A stretch of DNA of 49,896 nt, from NCBI RefSeq assembly GCF_000971335.1, contig NZ_JZJL01000037.1:1-49896 (forward strand), in the 5' to 3' direction. Numbering within the stretch: the stretch's first letter is position 1; every line of letters starts with the position of its first letter. A program made the position numbers and the translations under genes. The notes beneath the pieces are model-generated. The model saw only the letters and a program-made list of their open reading frames with translations. It ran no database searches and was not told where the DNA came from. This document shows positions 8,331 to 17,581 of the stretch, one piece after another. Origin of the DNA: Chromobacterium vaccinii (lineage in GTDB: Bacteria > Pseudomonadota > Gammaproteobacteria > Burkholderiales > Chromobacteriaceae).

Positions 8331-10045
8331 CGGTCGGCCTCCTCCACCAGCTGGATGAAGGCATCCTCCATCGTCGGATCCGGCAAGGCCGCGCTCTCCA
8401 CGCGGCGTTTGAGCGCGTCCGGCGTATCCAGCGCCAGCAGCCGGCCGCGATAGACCAGCGCGATGCGGTCGCAGTACTCGGCCTCATCCATGAAGTGGGT
8501 GGTCACCAGCACGGTGACGCCTTTTTCCGCCAGGCCGTTGATGTGAGTCCAGAACTCCCGGCGAGTGACCGGATCGACGCCGGAGGTGGGCTCGTCCAGA
8601 AACAGCAGCGGCGGCTCATGCATCACCGCGCAGGCCAGTGCCAGCCGTTGCTTGAAGCCCAGCGGCAGCTCGCCGGCCGGGCTGTCCATGTGCGGCCTCA
8701 GGCCGAACACCCGCTCCATCTGCGCCACCTTGTCGCGCTGCGTCTTTCCCGCCAAGCCATAGACGCCGGAGAAGAACATCAGATTGCGCCGCACCGTCAG
8801 CTGCGCGTACAGCGAAAACTTCTGCGCCATATAGCCCAGCTGCTGGCGGGCGGCGCTGGGACTGGCTTTCAAGTCCAGCCCCATGACCAGCGCCTGCCCC
8901 TCGCTGGGCTTGAGCAGGCCGCATTCCATCTTGAAGGTGGTGGACTTCCCAGCGCCGTTAGGCCCCAGCAGGCCGAACACCTCGCCGCGGCGCACCGCGA
9001 AGCTGATGTCGTCGGCGGCGCGGAAGTCGCCGAAGCGCTTGCTCAGCCGCCGGGCCTCGATCACGGCTTCGTCGCCGCGGCGCGGCAGGTCGGGCATCAC
9101 TTCCGCCAGCGCCGAGTCCCCGCCCGGGCCGCCGCCCAGCAAGCTGATGAACGCGTCTTCAAGCCTGGGCCGGGCAGACTGCAGTTTGGCATCGGGTCCC
9201 GCCTCCGCCGCGGCCAGGTCGGGCCAGCGGCTTTCGTCGCGCAGCAACAGGCGCAGGCTGTGCCCTTGTATCGTGCCGTCCATCAGCGCCGGCTGGCGCA
9301 ACAGGCGCTGCAGCAGGCGCCGGCGGTTGCCCGCGATGCCGGACAGCTGCAGGCAGCGCCCGGACAGCGGCGCGGTCAGTTCGGCGGGCGGCCCGCCGGC
9401 GCGGATCCGGCCGCCGGCCATCAGGTAGACTCTGTCGCAGGATTCAGCCTCGTCGAGGTAGGCGGTGCTGAGCAGCACGGTGATGCCGTCGGCCGACAGC
9501 GCGCGGATCAGCTTCCATAGCTCGCGCCGGGAGATCGGATCGACGCCGACGCCGGGCTCGTCCAGCAGCAAGGCGCGCGGTCTGCCCAGCAGCGAGCAGG
9601 CCAGGCCAAGCTTCTGCTTCATGCCGCCGGACAGCTTGCCGGCGTGGCGGCCCGTGAACGGCGCGAGATCGGTCAGCGCCAGCAGGCGCGCGAAGTCCCG
9701 CTCGCGCTCGGCGATGGGCACTTCCCGCAAATCGGCGTACAGGTCCAGGTTTTCCTGCACGGTCAGGTCTTCGTACAGGCCGAACTTCTGCGGCATATAG
9801 CCTATGCTCCGCCGCAGCGCGTCCCTGTCGGCGACGGGATTCAGCCCCGCCACGCTCGCCTCCCCCGCGCTGGGCGTCATCAAGCCGGCCAGCATGCGCA
9901 GCAGCGTGGTCTTGCCGGCTCCGTCCGGCCCCACCAATCCGGCCACGCAGCCGGGCGGAATGTCCAGATCCACACCGGACACCGCGTCCGCCGCCGCGCC
10001 GGGAAAGCGTTTGCCCAGCCCGACGGCGCGAATCGCGGCGCTCAC
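8327..10045 (-). CDS. ybhF: ABC exporter ATPase with two nucleotide-binding domains (YbhF-like)
   Basis: A 572-residue protein with two complete ABC ATPase domains. NBD1 has Walker A GPDGAGKTT (about residue 38), signature LSGGMKQK and Walker B LLLDEPGVGVDP. NBD2 has Walker A GPNGAGKST (about 358), a degenerate signature (LPLGFKQR in place of LSGGQ) and Walker B LFLDEPTSGVDP. The tandem layout without a fused permease separates it from RbbA and matches YbhF. It energises the YbhS/YbhR permease pair. It overlaps the upstream membrane fusion protein gene and the downstream permease gene by 4 bp each. The asymmetric signature suggests one canonical and one weak ATP site. Confidence 0.9.
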   Translation of the reverse strand: MSAAIRAVGLGKRFPGAAADAVSGVDLDIPPGCVAGLVGPDGAGKTTLLRMLAGLMTPSAGEASVAGLNPVADRDALRRSIGYMPQKFGLYEDLTVQENLDLYADLREVPIAERERDFARLLALTDLAPFTGRHAGKLSGGMKQKLGLACSLLGRPRALLLDEPGVGVDPISRRELWKLIRALSADGITVLLSTAYLDEAESCDRVYLMAGGRIRAGGPPAELTAPLSGRCLQLSGIAGNRRRLLQRLLRQPALMDGTIQGHSLRLLLRDESRWPDLAAAEAGPDAKLQSARPRLEDAFISLLGGGPGGDSALAEVMPDLPRRGDEAVIEARRLSKRFGDFRAADDISFAVRRGEVFGLLGPNGAGKSTTFKMECGLLKPSEGQALVMGLDLKASPSAARQQLGYMAQKFSLYAQLTVRRNLMFFSGVYGLAGKTQRDKVAQMERVFGLRPHMDSPAGELPLGFKQRLALACAVMHEPPLLFLDEPTSGVDPVTRREFWTHINGLAEKGVTVLVTTHFMDEAEYCDRIALVYRGRLLALDTPDALKRRVESAALPDPTMEDAFIQLVEEADR

Positions 10046-11022
10046 TGCGCCAGCCTCACCGTCACCGGCATGCCCTGGCTGAGCGCGGCGTCGGCATCCC
10101 CGACCACCACGCGTATCCGGTAGACCAGCGCCGTGCGCAGATCAGGCGTCTCCACCGACTTGGGCGTGAACTCGGCCGTGGGCGACACGAAACCCACCAC
10201 GCCGCGATAGGTCTTGCCCGGGCGGCTGTCGCTGGATACCCGCACTTCGGTTCCGGCAGCGAACTTGCCTAGCTGGGTTTCGCCGACATAGGCGCGGACC
10301 CATACCGGCTGGCGCAGCGACAGCGTGAACGCCGGCGTGCCGGCCTGGACCATGCTGCCGGCCTCCACTGCGCGGGCGAGGATGATGCCGGCGCTGGGGG
10401 ATTGCAGGCTGGCGTCTTTCAGCTCCAGGCGCGCGGAGGCGAGGCTGGCCCGGGCCTGTTTCAATTGGGCGTCGGATTCGGCGATCTCCTCGGGCCGGAA
10501 GCCTGCGACCAGCGCCTTCAGTTGCTGGACGGCGGCGTCGCGCTGGGCGAGCGACTGATCGCGCTGCGAGCGGGCGGCCTCCAGCAATTGCCGGCTGCTG
10601 CCGCCGGCCGGCACCAGATCGCGCTGGCGCCGGTATTCGCTCTCGGACTGGATCACGGCGGCCTGGGCCGCCTCAAGCCTGGCGCGCGCCTGGGCGATGT
10701 CTTCGCTGCGGTTGCCCTTGCGCATCAGCGCGTTGCGCGCCGCCAGCGCCGCCTCGTTGGCCAGGGCGGCGTTCAGGCTGTTCTTCAGCGGCTCGACATC
10801 GAGCCGCGCCAGGATCTGCCCCGGCTGCACGCTGTCGCCTTCGTCCACCAGCACAGAGGCCAGTCGGCCGGAGACGCGGAAGGCCAGGACCACTTCGCGA
10901 ATATCGACGTTGCCGTACAGCGTGCCCTGGCGCGCGGCCTCGGCCTCTCGCTGGTAAAGGTAATAGCCCCCAGCCAGCGCAGCCGCCAGCAACAGCGCCG
11001 CGGGCGCCATCCATTTTTTCAT
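10042..11022 (-). CDS. ybhG: HlyD-type membrane fusion protein of the exporter (YbhG-like)
   Basis: A 326-residue periplasmic adaptor with an uncleaved N-terminal signal anchor (MKKWMAPAALLLAAALAGGYYLY), then a biotinyl-lipoyl half-motif (GNVDIREVVLAFRVSGRLASVLVDEGD), a long alpha-helical hairpin (about 85-200, rich in A, Q, R and E) and a beta-barrel domain with the strongly conserved VWVRAYV and GFVSPTAEFTPKSVETPDLR stretches that match YbhG. The start at 11022 follows AGGGGACGGA; the frame extends upstream without similarity. It is the first gene of the operon. An outer-membrane partner such as TolC is not in the window, and the CecR-type regulator found beside ybhG in E. coli is also absent here. 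Confidence 0.88.
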   Translation of the reverse strand: MKKWMAPAALLLAAALAGGYYLYQREAEAARQGTLYGNVDIREVVLAFRVSGRLASVLVDEGDSVQPGQILARLDVEPLKNSLNAALANEAALAARNALMRKGNRSEDIAQARARLEAAQAAVIQSESEYRRQRDLVPAGGSSRQLLEAARSQRDQSLAQRDAAVQQLKALVAGFRPEEIAESDAQLKQARASLASARLELKDASLQSPSAGIILARAVEAGSMVQAGTPAFTLSLRQPVWVRAYVGETQLGKFAAGTEVRVSSDSRPGKTYRGVVGFVSPTAEFTPKSVETPDLRTALVYRIRVVVGDADAALSQGMPVTVRLAQ

Positions 11023-11190
11023 TCCGTCCCCTGTTCCGGCCGGAAGCGGGCGCATCCGCCATTCGGCCTCGCCGCCCAAACAGTCAGGATGCGGCGGCTA
11101 CCCGATAGCATACCCGCGCGGGGCCGCCGCGCATGGCATTCCGCGCTCGATCCCGGTGGCGGCGCGATTTCCGGGGCGCGGATGCAACAG

Positions 11191-11691
11191 CTAGAGCGCG
11201 CGGGACATCAAAAAGCCGGCGCCGAACCATAGCAGCACCGTCATGATGGGCTCGGCCATTTTGGGGCGCAGCAGCATCAGCGGCGCCCGGAAACGCACCC
11301 GGATCGGCCACAGCAGCGGAATGCCGGCGGGTGTCAGCCAATCGCCCACTAGGTGGGAGGCGTAACCGACGCACAGGCCCAGCACCATGGGCATCGCATG
11401 GCCCAGCCGCACGTCCCAGCCATGCAGGCAGGCGGCGCTGGCGTAGAACACGCCGACCACCGCCAGCAGGCTATGGGTGATGCCGCGGTGGCCGAACAGA
11501 TAGGCGATGGGGCGGGAAAGAAAGGGAATGCGCCGGCCGAGCCAGCTCTGGGGGTGGTCGATGTCCGGCAGCAGCGAGCCGGCCAGCCCGCCGGCCAGCA
11601 GCAACACCGCCATCATGGCGGGCAAGTGCAGGATCAGCGCCGCGGAAACCGCGCAGAACGCGCCGAATGCGACATGGGTGGCCACCATCAT
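11191..11691 (-). CDS. YdjM-like inner-membrane metal-dependent hydrolase family protein
   Basis: A 166-residue membrane protein with about four hydrophobic segments and the conserved polar motifs of the YdjM/DUF457 family: ATHVAFG at the N-terminus, GSLLPDIDHPQS (about residue 38), FGHRGITHS (about 66) and a later GYASHLVGDWLTPAGIPLLWP. These histidine and aspartate motifs are thought to form a metal-binding site; the reaction is not established. Either of two adjacent ATG codons (11691 or 11688) may start it. E. coli YdjM is LexA-regulated; I did not find a convincing LexA box here. It stands alone in a 0.9-kb interval between the exporter operon and a periplasmic protein gene. Confidence 0.8.
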   Translation of the reverse strand: MMVATHVAFGAFCAVSAALILHLPAMMAVLLLAGGLAGSLLPDIDHPQSWLGRRIPFLSRPIAYLFGHRGITHSLLAVVGVFYASAACLHGWDVRLGHAMPMVLGLCVGYASHLVGDWLTPAGIPLLWPIRVRFRAPLMLLRPKMAEPIMTVLLWFGAGFLMSRAL

Positions 11692-11973
11692 GGCGCCACC
11701 CCGCCGCGGAAATTGTCAGTCATTATTGTTGTTGCCTTTGCGGCCTGTTGCTTCGTTGCTCTACCACGCGCTTGCGCGGGGCGCACATGCTACTGCAGTC
11801 GGGCGGCGGAAGCAAAAGCGGCCATCTGAAAAGCCCAGTCTGCGCCGTCGCGGCAAGGCAGACCGCGCGAAATCCGTCAGTAAGGCAGGAACAGACCGTC
11901 CGCCGAGGAATTGGTTGCTGAAAATCGACGGTCTAGAATGAATTCAGCGGCCTTGGCGCCGCGTGGAGTGTCG

Positions 11974-12888
11974 ATGCTCGTGTTCCCGCCCGCCATCTCA
12001 TGGCGCAATCTGGCCCGTTTCGCCCTGCTGGCGCTTGCCTCCGCCGCAGCCCACGCGAGCGAGCCCTACCAGATCACCTGGGTATTGTCCGACTGGGCGC
12101 CCAACTTCATCATTCGCGACGGCAAACCCACCACCGGCCAGAACGACATCTACCTGAAGCTGATCATCGCGCGCTGGCCGGAGGCCGAGCATCGCTTCAT
12201 GGTGATGAGCACCGCGCGCAGCACGCTAGAACTTCAACGCGGCAGCCAGCTATGCAGGATGAACCTGATTCCGACGCCAGAGCGGGAGAAATTCGCCTTT
12301 TTCACGCTGACCCACATGCAGTTGCCGCTGCGGCTGGTGATCCGCAAGGAGGCGGCGGCGCAAGCGCCGCTGAACGAGGCGGGAGAGGCGGTGCTCGACA
12401 AGCTGATCCGCAAGCCCGGGGTTCGCGGCATCACCGCCGCCGGCAGAAGCTACACCGCTGAAATCGACCGCCTGCTGGCGGAGAGCAAGGGCGGATCGAA
12501 CGTCAGGGAGATTCCCAATCTCCCGTCCAACGACGGCTTGTTCAAACTGCTGGAATTGGGGCGCGCCGACTACACGCTGGATTACGAGCCCAACTTCAAA
12601 TACCGGGACGAGCAGAGCCGGGAGCATCCGCTGACCAGCCTGCCCATCGCCGGCGCGGCGCTGATCCCGGTGGGCATCGCCTGCCCGCGCACTCGCTGGG
12701 GAAGGATGGCGGTGATGAAAATAGACCAGCTTCTGAGCGAGGTCGTTTCCGACCCGGCTTACCGCCAGGCGCAGGATCGCTGGCTTTCTCCCGAATCCGC
12801 GCAGCGTTATCGCGCCGAACTGGACCGCTTTTATCGCCAGCGCGCGCGGGCTGCTGACCCCGCGCGCTACTCGCTGGCGAGGCCTTGA
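11974..12888 (+). CDS. Periplasmic substrate-binding-like protein (TIGR02285-type)
   Basis: A 304-residue exported protein with a signal peptide (basic WRNLARF, hydrophobic ALLALASA, cleavage after AHA-SEP). The mature part starts YQITWVLSDWAPNFIIRDGKPTTGQNDIY, the usual opening of a family related to SBP_bac_3 solute-binding proteins. No permease or ATPase gene lies nearby, so a transport partner is not evident. It may feed a sensory protein, since a chemoreceptor gene converges 3 bp downstream. The ATG at 11974 is chosen for its GGAG Shine-Dalgarno and because it gives a compact signal peptide; an ATG at 11938 has none. The ligand is unknown. Confidence 0.78.
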   Translation: MLVFPPAISWRNLARFALLALASAAAHASEPYQITWVLSDWAPNFIIRDGKPTTGQNDIYLKLIIARWPEAEHRFMVMSTARSTLELQRGSQLCRMNLIPTPEREKFAFFTLTHMQLPLRLVIRKEAAAQAPLNEAGEAVLDKLIRKPGVRGITAAGRSYTAEIDRLLAESKGGSNVREIPNLPSNDGLFKLLELGRADYTLDYEPNFKYRDEQSREHPLTSLPIAGAALIPVGIACPRTRWGRMAVMKIDQLLSEVVSDPAYRQAQDRWLSPESAQRYRAELDRFYRQRARAADPARYSLARP

Positions 12889-12891
12889 GCG

Positions 12892-14526
12892 TCACACCTG
12901 GAATTGCGCGACCGACAGCCTGAGGTTGCCGGTCACCTCGTCTATCCGCTGTATGCTTTCCGACGCCTGGGTGGCTGCGACCGCGTTGCCGGACGCCACC
13001 TGGGCGATCTGCTCGACGTGGCGGGCGATGTCCTGGCTGGCGGTGCCTTGCTCTTGCAGCGCGTGCGAGATGTCGTTGACCACCTGCACCACCTGGCTGG
13101 CGCTGCCGCGAATCTGCTGGATCAGCTCGCCGCCCTGCTCCGCCAGCTCCAGGCCGGTTTTCACCTTGGCCACCGTATCGCTCATATTCCTGCGAGACAG
13201 GTCCGAGCTGGCCTGGATCTCCGCGATCATGTCCGCCGTCTGCTCGGTGGCCTTGGCCGTGCGCTCCGACAATTTGCGCACCTCGTCAGCCACCACCGCG
13301 AAGCCGCGGCCGGTTTCGCCCGCCCGCGCCGCCTCGATGGCGGCGTTCAGCGCCAGCAAATTGGTCTGATCAGCAATGTCCTTGATCACCTGCATGATGT
13401 TGGAGATGGTGGATGTCTTGCTGGCCAGCTCGGAGATGGCGGCTTCGGTCAAGTCCACGGTGGCGCTGATGCCCTGCATTTCCTCCACCGCGCGCGCGAT
13501 CACCTGGCTGCCGGCTTCGGACAGGTGGCCGGAGTCCTGAGATACCGCGCGGGCGTCGGACGCGTGCTGGGCGATATGGTTGATGCTGACGGTCAGCTGC
13601 TCCACCGAGGCCGCCATCGCCGCGGCGCCCTCGCTCTGCCCCTGGGAGTTGCCGGCCACCATGCGCGCGCCATCCACCACGTCGGCGTTCAGGCGGCCCA
13701 GCTCTTCGGCGTCGCGCATGATGTCGCCCACCAGTTGGCGAAGTTGCCCCTGCATTTCCCGGATATGGGCCAGCAGGCTGTCCTGATGACCGGCGCCCAC
13801 CTGTATCTCCCGGTCAAGCTTGCCGGCGGCGATCTCGCGCACGATGTCGGCGGCTTCGGAGGGCTCCGTGCCCAACTCCCGCATCACGCTGCGATACACC
13901 CACCAGCCGAGCGACAGGCTGACTGCCATGAACAGCAGCACCTGCGCGCCCACGCTCAGCAGCTGCCGCGTCAGCATGGCGTTGATGTCATCCAGATACA
14001 GCCCGGTGCCCACTACCCAGCCCCAGCGCGGCGAGCTTTGGAAATAGGCGAGCTTGGGCTGCGGCGAGCTGGCGCCCGGCTTGTCCCATACGTAGTTGAC
14101 GAAGCCCTTGCCGCCGCCGCTGCGCATGGTTTGTTCGAACAGCGCGCCGATATTGGCGCCGGCGCCGTCCTTGACGCTATGCATGTCCTTGCCGACCAGC
14201 TTGGGATTCATGCCGTGCGACAGCCACTTCAAATTGCGGTCCAGCGTGAAGAAGTACTCGTCGCCGTCGAAGCGCAGCCTCGCCAGCTCCTGCAGCGCCA
14301 TTTTCTGCGCCTCCGCCTCCGGCACCAGTCCGGCGGCGGCCTGTTCTTCATGCATCGCCACCAGGCTGGCGGCGTTTTCCACCTGGCTGCGCACCTGGTC
14401 GTGCCTGTCGTCCATCATCTGCTGGCGCAGGGCATTCATCAGCAAGGCGCCCAGCACGCAGACCAGGACGATCGCGCTGACGGTCTGCAGCAACAGCCGC
14501 CGTTTCAAGGAAAGGGTTCTGGCCAT
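12892..14526 (-). CDS. Methyl-accepting chemotaxis protein with sCache sensor domain
   Basis: A 544-residue chemoreceptor: membrane segment near residues 12-30, a periplasmic single-Cache (sCache_2) domain at about 35-190 ([25 protein letters not shown], later [15 protein letters not shown]), a second membrane segment, a HAMP linker and a cytoplasmic signalling domain. The hairpin tip reads [35 protein letters not shown], the most conserved chemoreceptor sequence. It should bind a small carboxylate or similar ligand directly and control CheA. I see no C-terminal NWETF pentapeptide; the protein ends in [11 protein letters not shown] 14526 is preferred over an upstream alternative at 14559 because it starts the usual basic patch before the first membrane helix. 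Confidence 0.93.
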   Translation of the reverse strand: MARTLSLKRRLLLQTVSAIVLVCVLGALLMNALRQQMMDDRHDQVRSQVENAASLVAMHEEQAAAGLVPEAEAQKMALQELARLRFDGDEYFFTLDRNLKWLSHGMNPKLVGKDMHSVKDGAGANIGALFEQTMRSGGGKGFVNYVWDKPGASSPQPKLAYFQSSPRWGWVVGTGLYLDDINAMLTRQLLSVGAQVLLFMAVSLSLGWWVYRSVMRELGTEPSEAADIVREIAAGKLDREIQVGAGHQDSLLAHIREMQGQLRQLVGDIMRDAEELGRLNADVVDGARMVAGNSQGQSEGAAAMAASVEQLTVSINHIAQHASDARAVSQDSGHLSEAGSQVIARAVEEMQGISATVDLTEAAISELASKTSTISNIMQVIKDIADQTNLLALNAAIEAARAGETGRGFAVVADEVRKLSERTAKATEQTADMIAEIQASSDLSRRNMSDTVAKVKTGLELAEQGGELIQQIRGSASQVVQVVNDISHALQEQGTASQDIARHVEQIAQVASGNAVAATQASESIQRIDEVTGNLRLSVAQFQV

Positions 14527-14673
14527 GTTTCGCTCACGGAATTTGTAAACAACTGCCAACGATAACCGATGCCATTATTCAATTTCAATATTCAAATGTA
14601 TTTTGTTGATTTTTGTCATGGAAATGGCGCTGAGGTTTGATCCGCTCGCCAGCTTGGCTTTCCTTCTTGACTT

Positions 14674-14703
14674 TATATCTTACGATATATATCGTAAGAT
14701 ATA
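14674..14703. promoter_or_regulatory. Perfect 30-bp palindrome, candidate PadR/YqjI operator
   Basis: The half-site TATATCTTACGATAT (14674-14688) is followed immediately by its exact reverse complement (14689-14703). The palindrome lies 23 bp before the regulator's ATG. A -35-like TTGACT (14667-14672) sits against its left edge, so the -10 region would fall inside the palindrome, a layout typical of a repressor site. Confidence 0.75.
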
Positions 14704-14726
14704 CCATCCAGAAGAGAGGGCCAGCC

Positions 14727-15326
14727 ATGCCATGCAATCCATACCGATACCCGATTCGCCGCATGCTGCGGGCGATGCGCGGATCGCACCGTCGCGGCGG
14801 CGATGACGGCGCGCTGGCCCGCGGACGCAAGTTCGGTTCCGACGATCTCCAACTGCTGCTGCTGGCTCTGATCAATGAGCGCTCCTGTCATGGCTACGAA
14901 CTGATCAAGGAGCTGGCCTCCCGCTCCAACGGCTATTACAGCCCCAGCCCAGGAGTGGCCTACCCCGCCCTCACTCGCATGGAGGAAGCGGGCCAGGTCA
15001 CCGCCGCCAGCCACGGCAAGCGGAAGTGCTACGCCATCGCGGATGCCGGCCGGGAACGATTGGCCCTCCATCGCGAACACGTGGAGCTGACGCTGGCCAA
15101 GCTGACCCACATCGGCCGCAAGATGGAGCTGGCGCGGCGCGCCTACGCCGGCGAGGAAATCGGCGAGGACGGCGCGGCAGGCTGGACCCGCGAGCTGATC
15201 GAGGCCAGGCGCGCGCTGAAGCACGCGCTGCTGCTACGAGACCAGGCGGAGCCTGACGAACAGCGCCGCATCGCGGCCATCCTGCAACGCGCCGTCGCCG
15301 AAATCGCCGGCGCGGAAAAATCCTGA
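14727..15326 (+). CDS. PadR-family repressor, YqjI-like
   Basis: A 199-residue protein with a PadR winged helix-turn-helix at about residues 30-115: LQLLLLALINERSCHGYELIKELA, then NGYYSPSPGVAYPALTRMEEAGQVT, both diagnostic of the family, followed by a long C-terminal helix pair for dimerisation. E. coli YqjI, a nickel-responsive repressor of yqjH, has the same core preceded by a Cys/His-rich metal-binding N-terminus. Here that extension is short and arginine-rich (MPCNPYRYPIRRML...GSHRRGGDDG) with one Cys and one His, so nickel sensing may be reduced or absent. ATG 14727 follows AGAGAGGG. It is 9 bp upstream of a yqjH-like gene, an operon rather than the divergent E. coli layout. Confidence 0.88.
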   Translation: MPCNPYRYPIRRMLRAMRGSHRRGGDDGALARGRKFGSDDLQLLLLALINERSCHGYELIKELASRSNGYYSPSPGVAYPALTRMEEAGQVTAASHGKRKCYAIADAGRERLALHREHVELTLAKLTHIGRKMELARRAYAGEEIGEDGAAGWTRELIEARRALKHALLLRDQAEPDEQRRIAAILQRAVAEIAGAEKS

Positions 15327-15335
15327 GGAAATCTT

Positions 15336-16136
15336 ATGAATACCGAACTTGAAATCCAACGCCTGCGCCATCCCCTGCGTTTCCGTCTGCTGCAGGTGGC
15401 GCGTGTATCGCGGCTGTCTCCGTCCATGCTGCGCATCACCCTGGCGGGCGATGACCTGGATGGCTTCGTTTCCGCGTCCTTCGACGACCACGTGAAGCTG
15501 TTCTTCCCCGAGCCCGGCGCGGAACAACCCGCCTTGCCCGCCATCGCCGAGGATGGCGGCATCCGCTTCCCGGCCGATAAGCCCAAGCCGCCGATGCGCG
15601 ACTACACCCCGCGCCGCTACGACGCGGCCGCCGGAGAGCTGGATATCGATTTTGTCGTCCATGCGGGCGGCATCGCCGCCGACTGGGCTTTGAGCGCCAA
15701 GCCCGGCGACAAGCTGGGCATCGGCGGTCCGCGCGGCTCGCGCGTCATCCCCTCTGGTTTCGACTGGCACTGGCTGCTCGGCGACGAATCCGCGCTGCCA
15801 GCCATCGCCCGCAGGCTGGAGGAGTTGCCGGACGATGCGCGGGGCTTGGCGCTGATCCTGGCCGACAGTCCGGATTGCCGCTTCGAACTGGCCGCGCCGG
15901 CCGGGGTGGAAGTCGTCTGGCGCTACCGGAGCCGGAGCGAGAGCCTGGAGCAAGCGCTGGACGGGCGCGACCTGCCCTCTGGCGCCGGCTTCGTCTGGGC
16001 GGCGGGCGAAAGCGGCGAGATGCGCCCCATCCACCAGCAACTGAAGCAGCGCGGCTTGTCCAAGGACAGAATGCGGGTGGCCGGCTACTGGAAGCGCGGC
16101 GACGCCGGCTCGCATGAAAGCATCAGCGAGGAGTGA
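15336..16136 (+). CDS. yqjH: Siderophore-interacting NAD(P)H ferric-chelate reductase (YqjH/ViuB-like)
   Basis: A 266-residue cytoplasmic flavoprotein of the siderophore-interacting family. The FAD-binding domain has RITLAGDDLDGFVSASFDDHVKLFFP and the MRDYTPRRYD motif (RxYT/S type), followed by DFVVHAGGIAADWALSAKPGD; the C-terminal half is the NAD(P)H-binding domain (LLGDESALPAIARRLEEL) ending in YWKRGD. These enzymes reduce ferric siderophores or ferric citrate to release iron. It sits 9 bp after the YqjI-like repressor, behind the perfect palindrome, so its expression should follow that repressor. No siderophore biosynthesis or uptake gene is in the window. Confidence 0.9.
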   Translation: MNTELEIQRLRHPLRFRLLQVARVSRLSPSMLRITLAGDDLDGFVSASFDDHVKLFFPEPGAEQPALPAIAEDGGIRFPADKPKPPMRDYTPRRYDAAAGELDIDFVVHAGGIAADWALSAKPGDKLGIGGPRGSRVIPSGFDWHWLLGDESALPAIARRLEELPDDARGLALILADSPDCRFELAAPAGVEVVWRYRSRSESLEQALDGRDLPSGAGFVWAAGESGEMRPIHQQLKQRGLSKDRMRVAGYWKRGDAGSHESISEE

Positions 16137-16142
16137 CGCCGG

Positions 16143-16161
16143 CGATGCGACCCGCATCGCA
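16143..16161. other. Short hairpin after yqjH-like gene
   Basis: GCGATGCG / CGCATCGC forms an 8-bp stem with a 3-base loop 7 bp after the stop codon. There is no T-run directly after it, so it is a weak terminator candidate at best. The remaining 270 bp up to the BMP gene hold only its presumed promoter; I see no other gene. Confidence 0.35.
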
Positions 16162-16428
16162 AAGCGGTCGCCGCGGATGCCGAAAGGCTGAGCCGGCGGT
16201 TTTTGCGCGCGTTTCGTCTATATTGGTTTACACGAGGGGTGGCGCTGGGTAGAATTTCGCCGCTTCAATGGGCGGGTTGCATGCGCTGTCTGACGACGGC
16301 GCGGCGCCCGCCTCGTCGCATCCTGCCGCGCGAGGCCGCCCTCTCCCCGGCACGGCATGTCCCCTCGTTGAAGCGCCCGCGACAGGCTCGCGGGCAAGCC
16401 ATCTCGAAAACTACTACTAGAAAAGCTG

Positions 16429-17439
16429 ATGAAAATGACGTTTGCGATCAAGACCGCAGGATGCGCCGTAGCTGCCGCCCTGCTCGCCGGCTCCGCGCTG
16501 GCCAAGGACTTCAACGTGGCCGTGGTGTACGACCAGGCCGGCAAGTTCGACAAGAGCTTCAATGAAGCGGCCTATACCGGCGCCGAACGCTTCAAGAAAG
16601 AGTTCAAGATCAATTACCGCGAAGGTCAGCCCAGCAACGATGCGCAGAAGGAACAAGTGCTGCGCAATATGGCGCGCAAAGGCGCCGACCTGGTAGTGGC
16701 GGTGGGCTTCGCCTACACCCAATCGATCGAGACCGTCGCCAAGGAATTCCCGAACACCAAGTTCACGCTGGTGGACTCGGTGGCCAAGGGGGCCAATGTG
16801 CAGAGCATCGCCTTCAAGGAACAGGAAGGCTCCTTCCTGGTCGGCATGGCCGCCGCGCTGAAATCCAAGACCGGCAAGGTTGGCTATCTGGGCGGCATGG
16901 ACGTGCCGCTGATCCGCGCCTTCGGCTGCGGTTACGCGCAGGGCGCGCGCTACGTGAATCCGAAGGCCGTGGTGCTGCAGAACATGCTGGGCACCACCCA
17001 CACCGCCTTCAATGACCCGTCCCGCGGCAATGAACTGGCCAAGAGCCAGTTCGACCGCGGCGCCGACGTGATCTTCGCCGCGGCCGCGCTGTCGAACGTG
17101 GGCGTGATCCAGGCCGCCAAGGCCTCCGGCAAGTACTACATCGGCGTGGACAGCAACCAGAACTACATGCAGCCAGGCACCGTGCTGACCTCCATGGTCA
17201 AGCGCGTGGACAACGCCGTGTACGAAACCATGCGCGACGCCAAAGACGGCAAGTGGAAGCCCAGCACCAAGCTGATGGGCCTGAAGGAAAACGGCGTGGA
17301 CTGGGCGCTGGACCAGTACAACCGCGCGCTGATCACGCCGGAAATGGAAAAGAAGATCGTCGCCGCGCGCAAGGATATCATCGCCGGCAAGATCAAGGTG
17401 GTGGACTACCGCGCAGCCAACAGCTGCCCGGTGAACTGA
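16429..17439 (+). CDS. BMP-family periplasmic binding protein (orphan)
   Basis: A 336-residue exported protein. The signal peptide is followed by an AxA cleavage site (SALA-KDFN) with no lipobox cysteine at the cleavage point, so it is a soluble periplasmic protein. The mature domain is a BMP/Med type-I solute-binding protein: VAVVYDQAGKFDKSFNEAAYTGAERF (the conserved substrate-contact region), DLVVAVGFAYTQS, GYLGGMDVPLIRAFGCGYAQGARY and YYIGVDSNQN. Relatives bind purine nucleosides or other small metabolites for ABC import. The usual ATPase and two permease genes are missing from both flanks, so it must work with a distant transporter or as a sensor. A second ATG at 16435 is an alternative start. 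Confidence 0.9.
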   Translation: MKMTFAIKTAGCAVAAALLAGSALAKDFNVAVVYDQAGKFDKSFNEAAYTGAERFKKEFKINYREGQPSNDAQKEQVLRNMARKGADLVVAVGFAYTQSIETVAKEFPNTKFTLVDSVAKGANVQSIAFKEQEGSFLVGMAAALKSKTGKVGYLGGMDVPLIRAFGCGYAQGARYVNPKAVVLQNMLGTTHTAFNDPSRGNELAKSQFDRGADVIFAAAALSNVGVIQAAKASGKYYIGVDSNQNYMQPGTVLTSMVKRVDNAVYETMRDAKDGKWKPSTKLMGLKENGVDWALDQYNRALITPEMEKKIVAARKDIIAGKIKVVDYRAANSCPVN

Positions 17440-17463
17440 GCCTCGCCGGATCCGGTTTGCAGG

Positions 17464-17489
17464 AAAGCCCCGCATGCGGGGCTTTTTTT
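17464..17489 (+). terminator. Rho-independent terminator
   Basis: A perfect AAGCCCCGCA / TGCGGGGCTT stem followed by a run of T, 24 bp after the BMP gene stop. Confidence 0.92.
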
Positions 17490-17581
17490 ATTGCCCAGGC
17501 GCTTCTGCTTTCAGCGCAAATGTCCTGTTTATGGTATTCTTGCGCCCCCTCGTTTATTTTGCCGTGACCTGTCACTCATCA

